Source: Paulinella micropora (Eukaryota > Cercozoa > Imbricatea > Euglyphida). Taken from it: a stretch of DNA of 64,000 nt. Of this stretch, positions 28,968 through 38,759 are shown piece after piece. The position numbers and the translations under genes are program-made. Every line of letters starts with the position of its first letter. The stretch's first letter is position 1. The notes below the pieces were generated by a model. It did not search any database. It was not told the origin of the DNA and saw only the letters and a list, made by a program, of their open reading frames with translations. The DNA is taken from assembly GCA_009731375.1 (NCBI GenBank), contig BJOX01000155.1:189340-253339 (forward strand). Direction: 5' to 3'.

Positions 28968-29790
28968 CTAGGTAATTTTAACTCCTGCCTGCAGAACGCT
29001 CGTAATGGCCAGTTTGTTTTCTAAACTGACGTCTCGCACGTATTTGAATACACATGTACTTTTGTCCGACCACAATCCTTGCCTCCTGATTGCGTATATT
29101 TTCATCCCCAACCTTGCCGCTTCGGTGGCTGAACCAATTCTATTGGAATGTGACGCATGTACAACTGGATCTAATCCTATGCGTGTCACTTGCTCTTTCA
29201 GAATGCTGGATGATGTTTTGGCTGCTTAAATGATCCAGACTGTTTCGCTCGATTTTGAAGAAAAGAGGCGAACTGTCTGTGAATGAACCTCGAAATAATT
29301 CTTTCATGGACTGCAAGTATGCCCGAACCCAATTGACAGCGCAGAATATTTCTGTGCCTTGTCCGACGAACACCAGCTTCTCACCCTTGTCGTTCTTGAG
29401 GTGCCTCACTCAGGCGGAGTACCATGTATTCGCATGCGATGTTGTTTATTGCAGTCGTGTGGAACCATATGTCCTCCACCTTAAGTGCTGTGATATTGCC
29501 CACTCTTGTCATAGAGATCCATTGCAACAAGATCATGATGCTGTGTCTGCTATCTCTCCAATCTTTAAGGGGTAGTTGGAGTATCTTGAGTAGGTCGTCC
29601 CTCAACAGTGGATATTTGCCTTCCAGTGGATATTTGCCTTCCTTGCCCGGCGGGGCTTCTGCCACTGCTCTTTTCTTTGCCATTTGCACCAATGAGGTAT
29701 CGGTGGGGTCACAATAAGGAAGTAGTACATACTGCGCCTTAATAGCGGCCAAGTGCCCTTTGAATGTACCCTCTGACAGCGTATCCACTT
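28968..29790 (-). pseudogene. Tyrosine recombinase domain of the DIRS-type element
   Basis: The catalytic set is visible across frames: first Arg in WISMTRVGNITALKVEDIWF (about 29480-29540), then HSNRIGSATEAARLG giving the H-x-x-R pair, GLWSD supplying the Trp position, and FKYVRD with the nucleophilic Tyr (28968-29189). At least two frame changes interrupt it. An 18-bp in-frame tandem duplication at about 29605-29642 doubles GKYPLE. The enzyme integrates a circular cDNA without target duplication. Confidence 0.75.
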
Positions 29791-30730
29791 TCACACAATT
29801 TGTCTCAAGTAGTGAGCGACCGTCTCCGCTGTGGCCGGGAAATAGATTCGGTTGTGTGCAATGCACCAACTGACAAATTGCTTGCGTGATGCTGCATATG
29901 CATCCATTGTTGACTGTCTTTTCTTGCCTTGGCTGGCCCATATTGCTATATCAGCGTCGTTAAGTACGACGTGGCCTATCACTTGTGGCCACCAAGGTCG
30001 CCCCCGCCATTGGGGTATCACAAACGCAACTCGCTTGCGTTCTTTCAGTGCGAGAAGGATTGACTGTCCTATTTGCTCGAAGTTCGGTGCCCACACGTCT
30101 TTGGTCGTCATTTGCCATCGGTTGATTGCTTTTATAATGTCTGGGTGAACAGTCAAGCTAGTCAAGCCGGCAGTGAGTGCCTTTGAGTTTGCATCTGCCC
30201 TTGTGTTGAGCGATCGCTCCACCCATCCCCAGAGTTTGTTTTTGATGTTGAGCTGGGGCATGTACACATCATCAATGTTTTTGCATAGTTGCGTGAGGTG
30301 TGCGCATTTTGTTGAGCCGCCTTTCTGTAAGTCTATCACAGCGTTAGCTGAGTCGAAGACAGTGAGCACTGTGTTGCGGCTGCTCAAGATGTGCTTAAAG
30401 TGTAGCGGAACCACCGTGGCCGCCCAGAGCTCTCTGTGAGTGGAAGAGGTGCCGATGAGTTCGGTGGGCAATGGTATGGTTACGTCCATGTTTAGTACAT
30501 GGCCGCCCACTGCAAATTCCCCCGCGTCGAGCCTCAACTCGATGTCCGTCCGTGCCTGGAAAATAGCTCGTTTGCACTTCAGTGTGTTTCGCAAAGTGTG
30601 AAGCCAGTATTGGAGCTCTTCCTGATACAGAAGTCCTGATGGGGTGCAAACGGTTTCCCGTTCAATCCTGTTGCATTGCGTGACTGTCGCCAGCGTGACT
30701 CGCGTGAACAGCATTGCGTTCTGCAGAGGT
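29791..30730 (-). pseudogene. RNase H domain and recombinase N-terminal domain of the DIRS-type element
   Basis: The frame open at 29791-30792 shows an RNase H pattern: LDAGEFAVGGH, HRELWAAT, VFDSANAVIDLQ and RADANSKA hold the four acidic positions in order. It continues into RQSTMDAYAASRKQFVSWC, which matches the SAM-like N-terminal domain of tyrosine recombinases. A frame change separates it from the catalytic domain. The first residues beyond about 30730 run into the inverted segment. Confidence 0.75.
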
Positions 30731-30734
30731 GCGA

Positions 30735-31135
30735 CTGATCCGAGCCCTGAACATACCTTGTATGCAATACGCTGACGATTTCTTGTTCGCAATCAAACTT
30801 GCCCGGACACACGATGGCATACCTGCGCTCGTGAAAGCACTCTTCAGCCTCCTGGGCCTCCCCCTCTCAGAGAAGACGTGTTGGGAGCCAGCAGATGAAG
30901 TGCAGTACTTGGGCTACATCATTAACAGCAAAGAAGGCTGGATCGGGGTACCGGAGGAAAAAAGATTGGGGCTACTGCGTTCAAACCTCCAGCTACTCAG
31001 TGACGTTCACTCGGCTCATGGGGCGTCGGTCAAACAGCTACACTCAACAGCAGCTTCGATCATCGCGTTAAAGTTAGCTCTCCACCGCGCGCATTGTCTT
31101 TCCAAACCAAAACGGTGCAGTGAAGAAACCGTAGA
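30735..31135 (+). pseudogene. Inverted reverse transcriptase core (YADD) of the DIRS-type element
   Basis: On the plus strand, opposite to the rest of the element, the frame reads IPCMQYADDFLFAIKLAR with the YADD catalytic box, then KTCWEPADEVQYLGYIINS, the thumb-side motif found after it in DIRS reverse transcriptases, and EEKRLGLLRSNLQLL. It fits exactly the part missing between the two minus-strand pieces on either side. Confidence 0.75.
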
Positions 31136-31779
31136 GTAATGTAGTGTTTTGGTAAGTCTTGCCGTTGTGTCGGAATGTAGTGTTTTGGTAAGTCTAATGT
31201 CTCCATGGTGAAGGGAGCCTTTGCTTGAAACGAGTTACTAAAGCGCTTGTCGGTGCAGAGCTTCGTTTTCTTAATTCCTGCTGGATCCGCGAGCACTTGT
31301 AGTGGTTCAATCATGATGCATTCCTTTTCTCTTACTTCCACTGCATCTCCGCGTGTGACCATATCGTTGATCTGTTCACTGACGAAATCTATGTGCTCGA
31401 AATATGAAGGATGGTTGGTGAAGTCTGTAGCTGGCGGTGTGCGTTCGAATGTCAGCGCGACCCCGTATGCTAGCCACGACAGTACTACGGGGTCTGTCCC
31501 AATCGCTTTCCAATATCCTAACTTTGCTTTGATAGCATGTGCAGGGTCAGTGGAATCAGCTGAGCCCACGGCTTGCCGCGGTTGAGTGTTTCCCCTAATG
31601 TCATTAGCCGGTCGCGTGTTTCCTCCAAAGTGCAAGATGCGTAACTTTGAACGTCGATGGCAGGTGATCGAAGGAGTTCCGTCACATATGGAATTTCTAC
31701 TTGCGGTGTCGTCTGTCGCGATGGGCAGAAGTATGCAAGATGTCCGGTCTTTTTGCACCAGACGCACTGCATGGTCCAT
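31136..31779 (-). pseudogene. Zinc knuckle and N-terminal reverse transcriptase of the DIRS-type element
   Basis: The start (frame of 31518-31772) has CVWCKKTGHLAYFCP, a C-x2-C-x4-H-x4-C knuckle. The next part, in another frame, reads YFEHIDFVSEQINDMVTRG and KKTKLCTDKRFSNSF, which suits the fingers of the reverse transcriptase. It ends at a duplicated 22-bp stretch (31138 and 31175, atgtagtgttttggtaagtc) beside the inversion breakpoint. The motif with the first catalytic Asp is not present on either strand. Confidence 0.65.
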
Positions 31780-32231
31780 GCGTATTCTTTGAAGACTTTT
31801 GATTTCGGCGCTGATTTTGGTAAGAAGTCTGAAATCTTGCCAACCTATTTCGGGCGTGAGTATCTGCCAGTCACAGTAAGAAATAATCGTTTTTAATACT
31901 GAGTGATGGCCGAGTCGGTATTTCTACAAGCAAACCTAATATTGTATTAAACTGCGGCCTGTCCGGCGCATTGTTACGTTGTTATTTGGCGTGTTGCCGT
32001 CGTTCTTTTGACTAGTCACCTTAAATCGGTGGCGTGTTGCCGTGCGAGTCCGACTTTATGAAATGTTCAGAAATGCACCTCAAAGTAAGGATAATATATA
32101 TATTTAATGCGTATGTACTGCTTTTTCTGTTGCATGATGCATGGGCGTCAAGCTAGACTACATACGCAACTACTGCTCGTGCGGATGTGCAATGTATATG
32201 CGTGTTTGTGAGCCGCAGTGTGCTTGAATGT

Positions 32232-33308
32232 TCAGTTAGTAGTACGCTGCGGGGGCAGACTGGGGTGCAGAGTCCAGCAGTGTTCTGCGGTGTGTCCGCG
32301 CTTGTGACAGTGGGTGCAGGATGCATGTGTGCGCGCGCTAGTAGGTATGTATGGCGGTGGCACGGCTGGGGTGACTGTTATGTACCCTGTCGGGTTTTGT
32401 GGTTGCGGTGCCGGGATCGCGTATTGCATGTGCGGCTGCGGTCCGGTTGATGGTACTGTGTATCCCGGGACGCCTGCCCACGCCAACGTTGGTGTAGTCA
32501 CGTTGCTTTGGGGTGCTGCGATGTTGTTAGTATTCACGCCGGGAGCAGTGCTTCTCTGTGGGCAGTCCTTCGCCCAGTGCTGTGGAGAGTAGCAAATACG
32601 GCACAGCCCCTTGCTGTGGCTGCCATATGGGTGTGCGGTGCTCTTCGAAGTAGGTGCCCGGATGGGCTCACAGTAGGCTGCAACGTCACCCGCGATTTGC
32701 AGTCGCTTGGCTGCTTGTATGAACCTTTGTTCCGCCTCCTCCGCTGGTAGAGGTGTCGGTCCGCCCATATCCATGGCCAGAGTAGCCAGCGCAGTTGCCA
32801 TTGCGATTGCATCAGCCAGCCGCTCTTGCTCACTCTTATAGGCCTTGCTCTCTAGTATCGCCATGATGATCTTTCCTCCCTGAAAGTAGCGTCGTTGTGC
32901 AGGCTTCTCTATGAGCTTCGCGTCCCTTTGCCCAGTCTCCTGTTTGGCTTGGAAGATCATTGCGTTTACTTGCTCAGATAGCCGGTTCGTTTGATCGGCG
33001 AAGGTAGAGTTGATTCCGGCCTGCAGTAGCCTCACCATCTGCCCCAAGTCTGCGTTTGTAAGTGTGCGTGCTGTGGGGGTGCGTGCGGTGGGAGCGGTGT
33101 TGGCGCGGCCCCCGAGAAACAAGGCTGCTCGTTGTAGTGCATCTTGCTGTTGTTGCAGTGTCGGTGCCCCATGGCCAGATCCGCCAGTGAGTGATGATGG
33201 TGGCGATGCGTGGGTGGTACCAGTGTTGCTGCTGCTGCTAGCTGCGCTTCCGGGCGGTTGATCATGGCCGGCGCCGGTGCCTGTCGCTGGGATACTTGGA
33301 CCTGCCAA
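32232..33308 (-). CDS. Gag protein of the DIRS-type element
   Basis: 358 codons from ATG at 33308. A Ser/Gly/Pro-rich N terminus is followed by a helical region (NADLGQMVRLLQAGI, EQVNAMIFQAKQETGQRD, EERLADAIAMATALA-like) and two zinc knuckles: CRICYSPQHWAKDC and CTHCHKRGHTAEHC, both C-x2-C-x4-H-x4-C. It would coat the element RNA. The frame is intact, unlike the pol part. Directly upstream lies a long poly-G run and a gap, so the true start may lie further out. Confidence 0.7.
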   Translation of the reverse strand: MAGPSIPATGTGAGHDQPPGSAASSSSNTGTTHASPPSSLTGGSGHGAPTLQQQQDALQRAALFLGGRANTAPTARTPTARTLTNADLGQMVRLLQAGINSTFADQTNRLSEQVNAMIFQAKQETGQRDAKLIEKPAQRRYFQGGKIIMAILESKAYKSEQERLADAIAMATALATLAMDMGGPTPLPAEEAEQRFIQAAKRLQIAGDVAAYCEPIRAPTSKSTAHPYGSHSKGLCRICYSPQHWAKDCPQRSTAPGVNTNNIAAPQSNVTTPTLAWAGVPGYTVPSTGPQPHMQYAIPAPQPQNPTGYITVTPAVPPPYIPTSARTHASCTHCHKRGHTAEHCWTLHPSLPPQRTTN

Positions 33309-33330
33309 CGTACGGCTATTGGGAGGGGGG

Positions 33331-33365
33331 GGGGGGGNNNNNNNNNNNNNNNNNGTGGTGGGGGT

Positions 33366-33435
<70 letters not shown>
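33331..33435. repeat. Poly-G run with gap
   Basis: About 90 G residues interrupted by N at 33338-33354. A G run of this length next to a gap is probably an assembly or sequencing artefact. Confidence 0.85.
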
Positions 33436-33436
<1 letters not shown>

Positions 33437-33757
33437 ATATCTGTAATGTATTAAAATTTTCTGTTTTGACCGGGGTAAACGTGAAATAAAGGTCATGAAA
33501 GCAGTTTCAGCCATCGAAAAACGGTGCAGCCTAGCCATTTTGGCTTGAGCAGGTGATTTTTATGACATATTTTCCGGAACTGACGTCGTCAAACACACTA
33601 CAAGTACCGGTGCAAACGAGAAGGAAAGTCTTGAACCGGTCCGGAGGCAAAACGTTCAGGCAAAATTAAAACAATGAAACAAAACAATCAATTTAATGAA
33701 AAACGTACTTTCAAAAAATATAGCATATTTCGAAAACAGTGCCCGAATCCAGATGCA

Positions 33758-34769
33758 TTACTGGGTAGCAGCAGGAAGAGGGGCAGACGCATGCATCATC
33801 CTGGCATGCCACTCGTCGTGGCACTGTTGGGAGCAGAAGGAACCCTCCGCGCGCAAGCTATCATCCTTGTCGCAATCGCCTTCTTCTACGCCGCAGGTGT
33901 AATCGCTGTTCGTACTCATCACTGTCATCTGCCAGCTTGGTGCCGGTCTTCCATGGGCCTTTGCGCACCGTGCTGTTGCATTTCTGGCAAGCTGCACTCT
34001 CAAAATCCCGCACATCAAACTTCTCCTCGCACACGCAGCACTTGGCGCGGGTAGAAGACTTTTGCCCTCCAATGTAACCTTTTGCCCTCCAATGTAACCT
34101 TTGTTGGCTAGCTGCTTGTCGACCTCCCCGTCGTCATCTTCTTCCGTCTCTTCTGCTTTTTGTTCCTCCTTGTCCTCAGGGAGCTCTCCTTCCACAGATG
34201 CTTTGGGCGGCCTGCCCTTTTTGGAACCATGCTCCAGAAACTTGCGGACGCGATCCTTGGCGTTTTGAACCTGACCAGCATCGTTGTCCAAGCCGGTGAC
34301 GATCATGTTGGCCTGGAGGGCACCGATGACCTCCGAGCCAGAGCCCATGCAAGCAACCAACACCTTGCTCTGCGGGGGAAAACATCAGAGAGGATTTGTT
34401 TGGACGACTCAGTGGGTTCTTCAAAGCGTTGGTCGTTCGTCCGGCTTCCCAGTGACTTTCTGTTTTTTCGTTGGGACCGGAACAGAGTAAACGTGACGAT
34501 CAAGCGGGTTCCTGGAGAGATTGAGCTGAAATGCACTCTGGGACGGGTAGAACGCCACCATGACTCACTCCACTGCCTTGATCCACTTCTGGACGTGTCC
34601 CTGGTAGTTGTGCTTCTCTTTGTACCAGCACACAGGCTCGATTGTGCCGTAGCCACACTGCTGCAAAGCTTCCACCAAGAGGTTGTACTGGGACAGATGG
34701 TGATGGAAAACGACGGCGCGCTTGTTAGAATTGCCGACAACACCGAACTGGTTGAGCAATTTGATGACC

Positions 34770-34770
<1 letters not shown>
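33758..34770 (-). pseudogene. DNA methyltransferase, C-terminal part (motif I) with zinc-binding tail, frame-broken
   Basis: Reading the minus strand: [14 protein letters not shown], then [20 protein letters not shown] (as in N4/N6 methylases after motif IV), [40 protein letters not shown] and [22 protein letters not shown], a clear SAM-binding motif I. An acidic linker follows, then CCVCEEKF, CQKC, YTCG and CSQQCHDEWH, likely zinc-binding. Breaks: in-frame TGA at about 34565, one-base shifts at about 34440 and 34385 (C run), and a 20-bp tandem duplication at about 34060-34100 that shifts the tail. The order IV then I marks the beta class. Confidence 0.65.
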
Positions 34771-34865
<95 letters not shown>

Positions 34866-34870
34866 GATAT

Positions 34871-34920
<50 letters not shown>

Positions 34921-34956
34921 GGATGGATAGATAGATGGATAGATAGATGGATACGT

Positions 34957-35015
<59 letters not shown>

Positions 35016-35135
35016 GAATAGATGGATAGATAGATGGATGGAAGATGGATGGATACACAGATAGGCACGTAGATAGATAGATAAAAAAGATAAACAGACA
35101 GATAGATAGACAGATATATAGACAGATAGATAGAC

Positions 35136-35184
<49 letters not shown>

Positions 35185-35225
35185 CACAGTGCATGCAGGC
35201 ATGTTTTACATCGCTTGTGCACACT
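34771..35225. repeat. (GATA)n array in an intron of the methyltransferase gene
   Basis: GATA with GATG and GACA variants. On the gene strand it is (CTAT)n running directly into the VIKLLN codons. No AG acceptor lies between the tract and the exon (the junction reads ctatctg then gtcatc). Confidence 0.85.
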
Positions 35226-35320
35226 CAAGTATGCTTCAAAAGGCTGTTTTTGTGAGTAGTTGTGTTGATTAGGCACTGCAGGGCTCGTCTGTGCTGCCTC
35301 CTCTCCCGCCCCGCACTTAC

Positions 35321-35407
35321 CCAGCCGCCTTTCGTCTCCACGTCGGCGCGCTGCGCCAAGAGCTCCTGGACACGCTCGAGATTGCCCTCCTGTGCCGCCT
35401 TGCGGAC
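35321..35407 (-). CDS. Ankyrin-repeat-like 87-nt exon
   Basis: Minus strand, acceptor tctgccagccacag, consensus donor gtaagt, 29 codons in phase 0: VRKAAQEGNLERVQELLAQR, then ADVETKGGW. The A-A-x-x-G-N-L-x-x-V-x-x-L-L pattern is that of an ankyrin repeat helix pair. It lies in the intron between methyltransferase pieces. It may be an alternative exon, or belong to another gene. Confidence 0.5.
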
Positions 35408-35469
35408 CTGTGGCTGGCAGAGCCGATCGCGCATGAGGAGAGGGCAGATGAAAGAGGGGAAGAGGGGAG

Positions 35470-35543
35470 AGAGGAAGGAAAAGAACATGGACAGAGGAGA
35501 GACAAGGGACAGAGAGAGGGAGAGAGAGAGAGAGAGAGGGAGG

Positions 35544-35576
<33 letters not shown>

Positions 35577-35632
35577 AGAGAGGGAGAGAGAGAGAGAGAG
35601 GGAGAGAGAGAGACATAGACAGAGAGAGACAC
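35470..35632. repeat. (GA)n-rich intronic tract
   Basis: GA/GGGA-rich array. On the minus strand it is (CT)n directly after the donor of the exon at 35633-35705. Confidence 0.9.
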
Positions 35633-35705
35633 CTGTCCTTGTTGATTTCAGTAGTGTCAGCAACAAGGTCGGAAATGTTGTAAGGAAGGTCAGCGTAAAG
35701 CAGGT
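35633..35705 (-). CDS. DNA methyltransferase motif IV exon
   Basis: A 73-nt exon with acceptor tttgttccag and donor gtgtctc reads LLYADLPYNISDLVADTTEI. DLPYN stands at the place of the (D/N/S)PP(Y/F) catalytic motif of N6-adenine/N4-cytosine methylases (D-L-I-Y-A-D-P-P-Y-N in typical members). The first Pro is Leu here, so activity is uncertain. The exon is downstream of the 35798-35903 exon and upstream of the motif I part. Confidence 0.6.
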
Positions 35706-35797
35706 CTGGAACAAACAAGACACAAACACAAGGAATGGGGAAAACCAAAAAAACAAAAATATGACATATTTTCAATTGATGGAAAAGTAAGGGAGAC

Positions 35798-35903
35798 CAA
35801 AATTGCCATACACGAGATCAGAGTTCGAGGCCATGTTGAACATGTCCTGGACCAGAATCGTAGCGTTGCCGAAATGGATCTGCTGATCTTCAGAGATGGG
35901 TGC
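35798..35903 (-). CDS. Methyltransferase gene, internal exon
   Basis: Minus strand, acceptor cag after a poly-T-like tract, donor gtctccc. The open frame reads APISEDQQIHFGNATILVQD and MFNMASNSDLVYGNF. No motif recognised; its place between the ParB-like exon and the motif IV exon links it to the gene. A 10-base gap with poly-A lies upstream (35936-35945). Confidence 0.5.
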
Positions 35904-36009
35904 CTGTCAAAAGGGTGCCTGTCAAAAAAAAAAAANNNNNNNNNNAAAAAAAAAAAAGACACATTTCAAAACAAAGTCTTTAAGAGCATGCAACTGGAAA
36001 TCTCAGAAC

Positions 36010-37343
36010 CTGTGGCTGTTCAACCACTTCGCCGGAGAGACGTTTGAGTGCCTGGATCCAGGTCTTGACGTAAGCTTCCAGGTTGCCCGGGAGAGCGCGG
36101 TCCCTCTTTTTCTGCAGGTAGAGGATGTCCACAGTGCGATTAAGGATTGCCCTGCCTTCATCGTTGTCAAGCTGGGGGACGAAATCAATGAGGCCATCCT
36201 TCCACTGTTTGCCGACGTAAACACCGTCGATTTCAAAAAACCCCATGTTGTCAACAAGGTCCAGGATCATGTCCTGCAGCGAGATGAAGCGGACGTACTT
36301 TTTCTGCTCCAGAAAAAACCTCTTCATGGTTTGCTTCACTTCGCTTGGCTTGCCTTGTTGGAGGCCCTCAATCAATTGTTGCATTTCTTCCAACAGACCG
36401 GGCTTGTCCTCGCGGATGTTGTGAAGTTCGTTGATGCTTTCGATGATTGCCTGGTTCTTAGGCATGTCAGAACGAACGCCACCAGGGGAAAGAAGCTTCA
36501 GCCAGCACTTCCAAAGCTCACCGGTGTTCGAAGCGACGTAAGTCCACATGGAACCGAAAGTCGGCAAGGGGATGTTGTGGGAAAGGGCGAAGTCCCTCTT
36601 CCATGAGGTCAGAAACTTGTTGCAGGAAGCATCGTTCTGGTTCTTGAGACGAGCCATTCCAGCGTAACCTTGATCGTGCGCAGAAATGCAGTTTTCACCG
36701 AATGTGCTTTTACGGTGGACATCAGCAACAGTGTTCTCGAAGGCGCCAAGAAAACTGACGGATTGACGACCTGCATCGTTCCAAAGAACGAAACGAAGAG
36801 CTTCCACGTGAATGACCTGGAATTTTGAGTTCGAAGGTTCTTCTCTGTGAAGTTGCTGAATTGCATGGCTGGAATGAAGACCAACGATTGCCTGCAGGGG
36901 AAACTTCCCGTCTTGGATGGCCTTGCGCAGAAAGTTCTTGATCTTGGCCTGGCCCTCGACTGGCAGGCTCGTGAAGTCCATCTTGGGCCTTTCCTTTTCT
37001 ACAAGCCCAGCCGAAATCCACAAAGCCTGAAATTCTTTCAAGGCTCTCTCGTCAACGAAAGGAGGGGATTCCAAAAAAGAATTGTCGGCGTCGTCCAGCC
37101 CAAGCTTTCCGGGATTGACAGTTTCGCGCGGATCTTTGATGCAACCCACCCACTGGATCTTCCTGTTGGGATCTTGTGACTTTTTAAAATTCTCGGCGAG
37201 TTGCTTGACATGCTCTAGGTCGAGTAAACGATCAGTCACTGCCCTGTGGGGTTGGGTAGCGATGGCGTCGGGAATGGCCTGCACGTTCTTGTAAGTCATG
37301 CTGGCAAGGGCTTTGGCGGCTTCCTTCATCTTCTCTCTGGTGT
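36010..37343 (-). CDS. Large exon with a ParB-like region, methyltransferase gene
   Basis: An uninterrupted 1,334-nt minus-strand exon: acceptor gttctgtgcag, donor gttctgag. It encodes about 444 residues, helical and soluble. Near its start LLDLEHVKQLAENFKK and, further on, LQAIVGLHSSHAIQQLHREE recall the two conserved parts of ParB/Srx-type domains (position-specific helix, then G-x-H-R/S). ParB-like domains fused to methylases are common in phages. The remainder (SMWTYVASNTGELWKCWLKL, KYVRFISLQDMILDLVDNMG) I do not recognise. The ParB reading is tentative; the exon as such is well supported by length and splice sites. Confidence 0.6.
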
Positions 37344-37412
37344 CTGCACAGAACAGCCAACCAAAAATATGGCATATTTTTCAACAAAAGAACAAAAGAA
37401 AAGGGGGCTGAC
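37344..37412 (-). other. 69-bp intron with an ATATG-N-CATAT palindrome
   Basis: Minus strand: donor gtcagc, acceptor gtgcag. Centrally it carries aaaatatgccatattttt, a motif repeated in other non-coding parts of 33.5-39.9 kb. Confidence 0.65.
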
Positions 37413-37890
37413 CCTTGACGTACGCATTCTTATCAGCTTTCTGCCTGTCAGCCTCCGAGACATTCTTGCCCGTGCCCTATTTCCCCTTCATCCCAAGCTT
37501 CTTCTCGGGTGGTTCGGACCCTTCCGGCGCGGGGGGATGGACCGTAATGGAGTGGATTTTGAGGAACTGCTCAATGAAGAGCTCGAAGAACTACTCGACG
37601 AAGAGCTCGAAGGCTGTGTGGCAGCAGGGGCTGAAGATGCAAGGCTTTGGGGCCTGGCTGCAGCTAGCTGAGCAGAAAGACGACGAGCGATGGCAAGGTC
37701 GGCGGGTGCAAGTTCCTCTTCGTTTTCGCCTCCCACAACCTCAGTAGCTGCAACACTGCCCTGAGAATTCGGGGCGCGGGATGCAGCACTAGCAAGAAAA
37801 TTGGCGGGATGGAAAACAGAGGAAGGATCAGCCGGGGCAGCCTGCGAATCAGCGATTGGTCCCTTGGCCTCCTCCTTGGAACTATCCCAA
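37413..37890 (-). CDS. Methyltransferase gene, low-complexity N-terminal exon, frame-broken
   Basis: Minus strand reads SSKEEAKGPIADSQAAPADP, a Ser run, STPLRSI, then in a shifted frame PPAPEGSEPPEKKLGMKGK, an in-frame TAG, and NVSEADRQKADKNAYVK to the donor. The frame shift coincides with a run of six C, so a homopolymer indel is likely. Probably a disordered linker. Confidence 0.45.
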
Positions 37891-38284
37891 GTTGAAAAAT
37901 ATGGCATATTTTTCAACACGAGACAATGATGACGTGGTGGGGGAAGATGTGTCTCTCGGATGAAAAATATGACATATTTTTGAGACATGGACAAACAAAA
38001 ACGAAGTGGAGCAAAGCATCGTGAGACATTGAAGCTCACAAGAAAAATATGGCTTTTTTTTTTTGTTGAAGACCTTAGCCTCCTCATCCATCTCTCTTGA
38101 GGTAATTGTTCACAGCCCCAACACCCACGAGCAAAAACAAAAAATCACAGTGACACGAAGCAAAAAACAAGTTCGGGCAAGCATGGCAGCCATGAACTCA
38201 CAGCCCATAATTGAAACTTATTCAAATTCAAGCAACAACTAGAACAACAGACACACAGCAACAACAAACAACTACAACAAAGGA
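37891..38284 (-). other. Intronic region with two palindromes and a small exon candidate
   Basis: Two copies of the ATATG-N-CATAT palindrome (about 37893-37916 and 37962-37982) and a degenerate third at 38042. A possible short exon at 38072-38092 reads MDEEAKV. The rest is unique intron-like sequence. Confidence 0.4.
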
Positions 38285-38705
38285 GAGAGAGCTTGCTGAC
38301 TTGTAGGAGCAGGCGCGTTTGGGCCTTTGGAGAACATGTCGTACAACTTCTCGTCCCAGGTCACATCCTTAGGCCAGCCCACGTAGTAAGCGTCAGTGAG
38401 GCACAGTTCATCGAGCAATGCAAACGTTTTGAAGTCTCCACCTTCGTCTTGGTTTGTGTCGTTGACCCACACATGGACGTGCCAAAGTCGAGGGTTGTAC
38501 TAGTAGCACCTTTTGGCTTCAACGCAAACTTCCACACAAAACCGAGATCGAAAGAGCTCTCGATTTCACCCGTCCATCCCATGCTCTCCTCCAAACTCCA
38601 GCTCAGAGACAATGAGCTTCATTTCAGGTGTGATCCACCATTTGTAGCTGATGTAAGACTTGTCGACAGAGGGACCACCCATGATGTAGTTCGGAAAGCG
38701 ATTTT
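38285..38705 (-). pseudogene. Upstream exon(s) of the methyltransferase gene, frame-broken
   Basis: Three coding-like pieces in three frames follow one another on the minus strand: PNYIMGGPSVDKSYISYKWW, ESSFDLGFVWKFALKPKG, and VNDTNQDEGGDFKTFALLDE with AYYVGWPKDVTWDEKLYDMF. They read as one domain split by two one-base indels. No family recognised. It may be a separate gene just upstream of the methyltransferase. Confidence 0.4.
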
Positions 38706-38759
38706 GAGAGTGCAACAATCTAGACACCTGAACAAAAGTGCTCAAGTTGACCGGAAGCG

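Larger units (their letters stand above)
28968..33308 (-). mobile_element. DIRS-type (tyrosine recombinase) retrotransposon, rearranged
   Basis: On the minus strand the order is Gag with two zinc knuckles, a third zinc knuckle plus the start of a reverse transcriptase, RNase H, and a tyrosine recombinase. This is the DIRS-like order and distinguishes it from LTR elements with DDE integrases. The middle of the reverse transcriptase (30735-31135) is inverted, and the region with the first catalytic Asp is missing. Several frameshifts and small tandem duplications add to the damage. I did not resolve terminal repeats. The 31780-32231 spacer and 28.0-28.9 kb may contain them. Confidence 0.8.

Noticed and set aside
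29005-30439. Plus-strand frames opposite the DIRS-type recombinase and RNase H
   Set aside because: Shadows of the minus-strand domains, which carry the catalytic motifs.
33032-33538. Pro-rich and Gly-rich frames over the poly-G run
   Set aside because: They are homopolymer translations across a gap; the Gag frame at 32232-33308 is the real one.
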